In this document: positions 59,009 through 64,000 of the stretch, piece by piece | Layout: each line of letters begins with the position of its first letter | How positions within the stretch are numbered: the first letter of the stretch is position 1 | Assembly (NCBI RefSeq): GCF_905147045.1 | Contig: NC_065901.1 | Coordinates: 1,922,001-1,986,000, forward strand | Length of the DNA stretch: 64,000 nt | Source: Nymphalis io | Lineage: Eukaryota > Arthropoda > Insecta > Lepidoptera > Nymphalidae | Direction: 5' to 3' | Position numbers and translations under genes: made by a program | The notes under the pieces: generated by a model | The model's database searches: none | Seen by the model: only the letters and a program-made list of their open reading frames with translations | Told to the model about the DNA's origin: nothing

Positions 59009-61779
59009 AAAATGTCTAACCATCTATATATCTAAACTTTCAGCATTTAATTTGTAAGACGTAACAATACTACTATGTAACAACTGAAAACAATAAGCAT
59101 TTTTACGAAGATATACAAGGACTTATTATTATTGTCATGAGATAAAATTAAATTGAATGTAAAGCTACCGTTTCGAAAAGTCGTTTCTACGGTGAAGAAC
59201 CGGTATGTAACTCAGTAGATAGGTAGTCTTAAAATTACTATGTAAAATATACGAATAAAAGTATAAATCCTGTACAATCAATCCTGTATAATCAATGAAT
59301 ATGACCTCCACGCTTTTCTGTCTTCTAAATAGAATCTGGAATTGTGTATCTATTATGTTTTTTTTTATATAAGATTTATATATTTATTAATGGGCATAAT
59401 TTAAAATAACGACTCTGTTTTGCTTGAACATTAAAATACCTACATACTTTGGAGTATTTATTTTAAACTCATTAAAATACTTTTGAATAAAAACTGAAAT
59501 ATTTTATATTTCGATGATAGTTAGGTATTTAAGATTCAAGTTATTTTCCTTAAGACAAACCTAAATATTTATAAATTGCTTGTTTGCTGTAGCAGTTTAA
59601 AGTAAACCAAAGTCGTGAGCAAGCATTTACTAATTTAACTTTGTGTTATTACGTAGAAACTTGTTTACATGTATTTATTGGTACTGAGACTTTATATAAT
59701 GTTATTAATATTACGACAAATTAAACAAATATACTTCAATACATAACATAGATATATTCATTGAACTGTACATAATAGTTATGTATATGTTATGTATGAA
59801 ACTATTCGAGTAGTTATTTGTTATAACGAATATTGTTAATGTCCTTTCTCAGGGTTTAGGTTGCTTCGTACCAAACTTCATCAAAATGGGCTTAGTGGAT
59901 TGCCTAATCCACTAAGCCGTGAAAGCGTATCTGAAAGACAGAGCAACTTTCGCAATGTATAATATTATAATATATTATTTTTATGTTATTTATTTTGATC
60001 TCGTTTAATATTTTATTATAAAACGTTGATAGTATATAATGTATGTATAAATTGATAATAAGTTATCATTATCAATTTTCCGCTTCCTTATTGCGCAATT
60101 GATTATTGTTATTGTGACTTTTCTTCTTTATATCTCCAAATAGTCCATATATAATTTGAATATACCCAACGTTTAAGCATGTAAAACACTACTAATATTA
60201 TTCTTTATTATATTGTACATTATGAATATATATAAATACAATGTATCGCAAAAGTACTGAAAATCTTATTCATAACAACAGCTAAAGTTAAATGAATTAT
60301 TTGATCTCTAGTTACGTTGACATAATATTCGATATATCTCACAATATCTACATAAAAATTCCACAACAAACAAACTTATTATATTGTCTATATGACTTAT
60401 ATTTTACTTATCTTATCTCAATCTAGCTGTCTTAATGTAAACATTTCGTTTTTGTGTTTGCAAATAAAATAAAAACACGATGGTTATGCTATGAGTACTC
60501 GCCTTGATAGGTACCTCCCACTAATCAGTAATACTACCGACAAACAGCAATACTTTGTATTGCTTCCGATTAAAGGTATAATTACAGGAACAAGACATCT
60601 TATATCCCATTGCACATTGACGGTGTAACGAATGGTTAAATACTTCTTATATATAGCAATGTCCTTCTTAAATTGTTACCATTATTTAGGCGTTTTGTTT
60701 TTGGCCTATTGGAGTCATTAAGAAAAATTGAATTAATAAATAAAAACTTCGTTTATATGCAAGCGCTTAGCCACTGATTATGGTCACAGTAAAATCTAAA
60801 ATTTTGTAGACTTAGGTCATGTAGTGATTGCAACTGCGGAAGTTAAACTTGCTCGAGTAATGAAATTAGACCATTTCTTTACACGCCGAGTCACCGATTT
60901 ATTTCTATTTTTTTGTTTTGCCCCCAGCCGCTTTGTCCGACTGTGACTCAGTTTCTCTTACTCGTAAGATGGCACAAGGAAAGATGGTTTTCGCCCGATA
61001 TATTTCCTACTAAGGTCTTTGTTTGGAATCAAAACAAGAGCAAACGTTCTCATCTGATAGCATCCTTGGATTTGTGCCAAATCGCGTAAACTTTTGCGCA
61101 CAATGGTAGACATTGAGACCCGTTTTTAAATTTGTTTTTTGGGTTACAATTTCCGTGTACACTCAAGCAGTACTACGTCATCGCGTAACGCGTTCTATTG
61201 TCGTATTTTTTATGTATAAGTCTTAGCCGTAAAATGAGAATATTGTTTTTGGTCAAACAGTAACGATTATACAAATTCCGCAATATCAATGACACGTATG
61301 ACGCATTGTGTTCGATCGAAAAGCATGTTTTTCTCCTCGTAGTTTTTTAAGTTTTGATTGTAAAGCATGATATCAAATTTTTGGAATTAAAAAGATAAAT
61401 TATTTGTGATTCAATTGCGAATGAATGTTGGCTGTCAGAGATCAAAGAGTATCATAGGGTAATTTTCGCAAACTAACTCTTACAAACTTATTGCTTTGTT
61501 GGAAAGAATATAAACATCTAATATAGTATGACTCATATTCTTAAAAAAGCAATTCCACACAAACGACATTCCCCGTTTTGTTTCTACGTGTTATTAGCAC
61601 TTGAAATATCATTCAACATTTTTCGTTTCTCTGTATCAAAATTTGGAATCTTCATTTTGCAGGATTAAATTTTACCTAAAACTATTTCAAAATTACACCA
61701 ATAAAAACCAGCAAGAAACTACTGTGCTATTTTTTTTGAAAGATATATATAATTTAATTCATTAACTGTATATTAAAAA
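59009..61779. other. Fem-1-like intron 1, mostly unassigned
   Basis: Contains repeat E in reverse at about 59850-59960, including a perfect 12-base inverted repeat at 59890-59917 (GCTTAGTGGATT, 4-base loop, AATCCACTAAGC). A decayed SINE B (+) lies at 60495-60660. No coding exon recognised. Confidence 0.45.
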
Positions 61780-62055
61780 GCCGAGATGGCCCAGTGGTAA
61801 GAAGGCGTGAATCTTAACCGATGATCGTGGGTTCAAACCCGGGCAAGCACCACTGAATTTTCATGTGCTTAATTTGTGATATAGGAAAACATCGTGAGGA
61901 AACTTGCATGTGTCTAATTTCACTAAAATTTTGCCACATGTGTATTCCATCAAGCCGCTTTGGAGCAGCGTGGTGGAATAAGCTCTAAACCTTTTCCTCA
62001 AAAAGGGAGAGGGGGCCTTAGCCCAGCAGTGGGACATTCGCAGACTGTTACTTTA
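61780..62055 (+). mobile_element. SINE A, near full length with internal deletion
   Basis: GCCGAGATGGCCCAGTGG, B-box GGGTTCAAACCC and tail GCAGTGGGACATTCGC. About 30 bases of the body are missing after TTTGTGAT. Confidence 0.88.
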
Positions 62056-62954
62056 TAACTCCACGCTTTTTTCACCTATACAATCTTGCATTACTTGACC
62101 TAGCTACTGATAAAAGCTACATCGCCTGCTGCAGTATCAACGGTTATTAACATGTAACAAAAGCCAGTCATTGTCATGAGCGTTGTTATGGATCCGTTAC
62201 AAAACGGAATATCACCGCATGTTGTAATGTCTTATGTACATGTTGCTTAAATGCCATTCGTAGATTGAGTGCAAGATTGTTGAGCAAAGTCGGTTTTACA
62301 TCACCCGAACTAAAGCTCGTGAAAGTAGAGTTTTAGTAAACATTAGATTGCTCGCCATTACCAACAATAGTGACGTCTGTCTACGTTGTGACCGCGCATT
62401 ACTGGCCTGTTACCAAACACGGTCGTTTTACACGTAAAACATATTGATAAAAATAATTTTATAGCGGAGGACAAACACAGCTCCATCATATAAGAATGTC
62501 ATTAAACATCTCGATTCTTTAGACACCAAATAATTTAAATAAATCAATGTTTTTTTTTTAAGATAGATATCTGTGTTTTTTAAAGGTCAGAATCGAATCT
62601 AAGTTCACATCACTAGACCACCCGTAAACTGTTGATTGTTGAGCTATTAAGGCTATGTATGGTGATATTGAAATAATCGTGACTACGTCGTAATGTCTGT
62701 TTTTGTTTTTGAATTAATTCGATAAATAAATATAACGGTGACGTAAACAAAAAGATCTCATTCATAATTGACCTTTTTGCAAGAAGAGATTTGCTCAGAG
62801 CAAATATAAGTGTAGTAGGTATTCTTGAATTTAATAAAGACGTATAAAAACTCGTTTAATCACAGTGACACTGAATGTTTTGTATTTTTCTTCCGCAAAA
62901 TTGTCGAGGAAAAGACGTCAAGTGAAATAATTACATGAAGGTATAAATTATATT

Positions 62955-63177
62955 TGTGTTTATATATATTTGTGTATATAATTCATCTCGTGCTTGACGG
63001 TGAAGCAAGACATCGTGAGGAAATTTGCATGTGTCTAATTTCACCGAAATTCTGCCCAATCTGTATTCCACCAACCCGCAATGGTGCAGCGTGGTGGAAT
63101 AAGCTCCAAACCTACTCCTCAAGAAAGGAGAGTAGGCCTTAGCCCAGCAGTGGGACATTCTCAGGCTGTTACTTACT
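62955..63177 (+). mobile_element. SINE A, 5'-truncated, 13-base target duplication
   Basis: TATAAATTATATT occurs at 62942-62954 and 63178-63190. The element begins in the body (ATTCATCTCGTGCT) and lacks the tRNA-like head, with a TTACTTACTTAT tail. Confidence 0.9.
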
Positions 63178-63426
63178 TATAAATTATATTATTATTGGCA
63201 CGTTTGAGTGTTTTTAAGAAAAGTATGTAGATCGTTTAAATGGGTCGATACGTTTTGTTATTTGGGTCGTGAGACGCAGGGCGTTGTTATTGTTTTCCTT
63301 CGTTGAATTTAAAGTTCTATAATTGTATATATTGGTTAAATTGATACATGTTTTAAATTTGGAAGAGTAGTTTGTAAAGAAGGTAGAAAAAAGATTAAGA
63401 TAAGTTTCATAACATCCATTCTCATT

Positions 63427-63717
63427 TACTGGTGGTAGGGCTTTGTGCAAGCTCGTCTGGGTAGGTACCACCCACTCATCAGATATTCTACCGCAAAACA
63501 GCAATACTTGATATTGTTGTGTTCCGGTTTGAAGGGTGAGTGAGCCAGTGTAATTACAGGCACAAGGGACATAAAATCTTAGTTCCCAAGGTTGGTGGCG
63601 CATCGGCTATAAGCGATGTTTGACATTTCTTACAATGCCAATGTCTAAGGGCGTTTGGTGACCACTTACCATCAGGTGGCCCATATGCTCGTCCACCTTC
63701 CTATTCTATAAAAAAAA
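63427..63717 (+). mobile_element. SINE B, full length
   Basis: TTACTGGTGGTAGGGC... to ...CTATTCTATAAAAAAAATAA, close to consensus. Confidence 0.92.
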
Positions 63718-64000
63718 TAAAAATTGTAGTGTAGTACCTTATCTTGATTTCGAACCGGCGATAGATTTGTGTTTAATTTCATATTCAGAATTACGATTCA
63801 AAAGTTTCTACTTGAATTGTGAATATTTTATTGTGTTTAGTTTATTCCTTATGATACCAATACCGTCATAATGACATCACATTATAAAAAATGCATTGGA
63901 CCTCATAATAGACGCTGCTCCGCGCGGTGTCACCCGTTCTTGTCCCCGTCTCCGTGGTGTTAAATAACTTAAAACCTTCGAGAATTGCCTATCAAATACA

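Overview
This is a stretch of an AT-rich insect genome, most likely a butterfly or moth. The introns are long and AT-rich, groucho has an insect-type sequence, and the window is crowded with short tRNA-derived SINEs and degenerate LINE pieces of the kind that fill lepidopteran genomes. Nothing prokaryotic, no tRNA or rRNA gene and no CRISPR array is present. All gene models below were assembled by eye from splice signals, reading phase and remembered homologues.

Layout. At 1-1217 (+) lies the 3' end of a gene whose product is a long Glu-Pro-Gln repeat, one membrane helix and a short tail. From about 1.2 to 18.4 kb there is no convincing gene, only decayed repeats. At 18474-22169 (+) a four-exon gene encodes a secreted Gly/Tyr-rich protein with a GSGY array. 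At 24110-38676 (-) the 13-exon COG1 gene (Golgi tethering complex) is complete. Its eleventh intron has been expanded by an apparently intact two-ORF LINE (about 27.7-32.17 kb) and by a SINE that landed 8 bases past the splice donor. Between 38.7 and 41.3 kb sit two dead LINE fragments, one split by a SINE. At 41412-53608 (-) the 18-exon groucho co-repressor gene is complete (697 codons). A divergent intergenic segment of about 1 kb separates groucho from the first coding exon of a Fem-1-like ankyrin-repeat gene (54651 onward, +). The first intron of that gene fills the rest of the window.

Repeats fall into four recurrent SINE types, called A to D here, plus several dispersed LINE-derived or unclassified pieces (E to H). 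Several insertions have clear target-site duplications, and three nested cases give relative ages: B inside C, A inside C, and D inside a LINE.

The genes are independent housekeeping or developmental loci and do not form one system. The most noteworthy observations are the intact LINE with a PHD-finger ORF1 and correctly phased -1 slippery heptamers at the end of ORF1, the exon-restricted 100% GC3 block in groucho, and the TE-split COG1 gene, which automatic annotation would probably truncate. I did not find evidence for a new defence or biosynthetic system.
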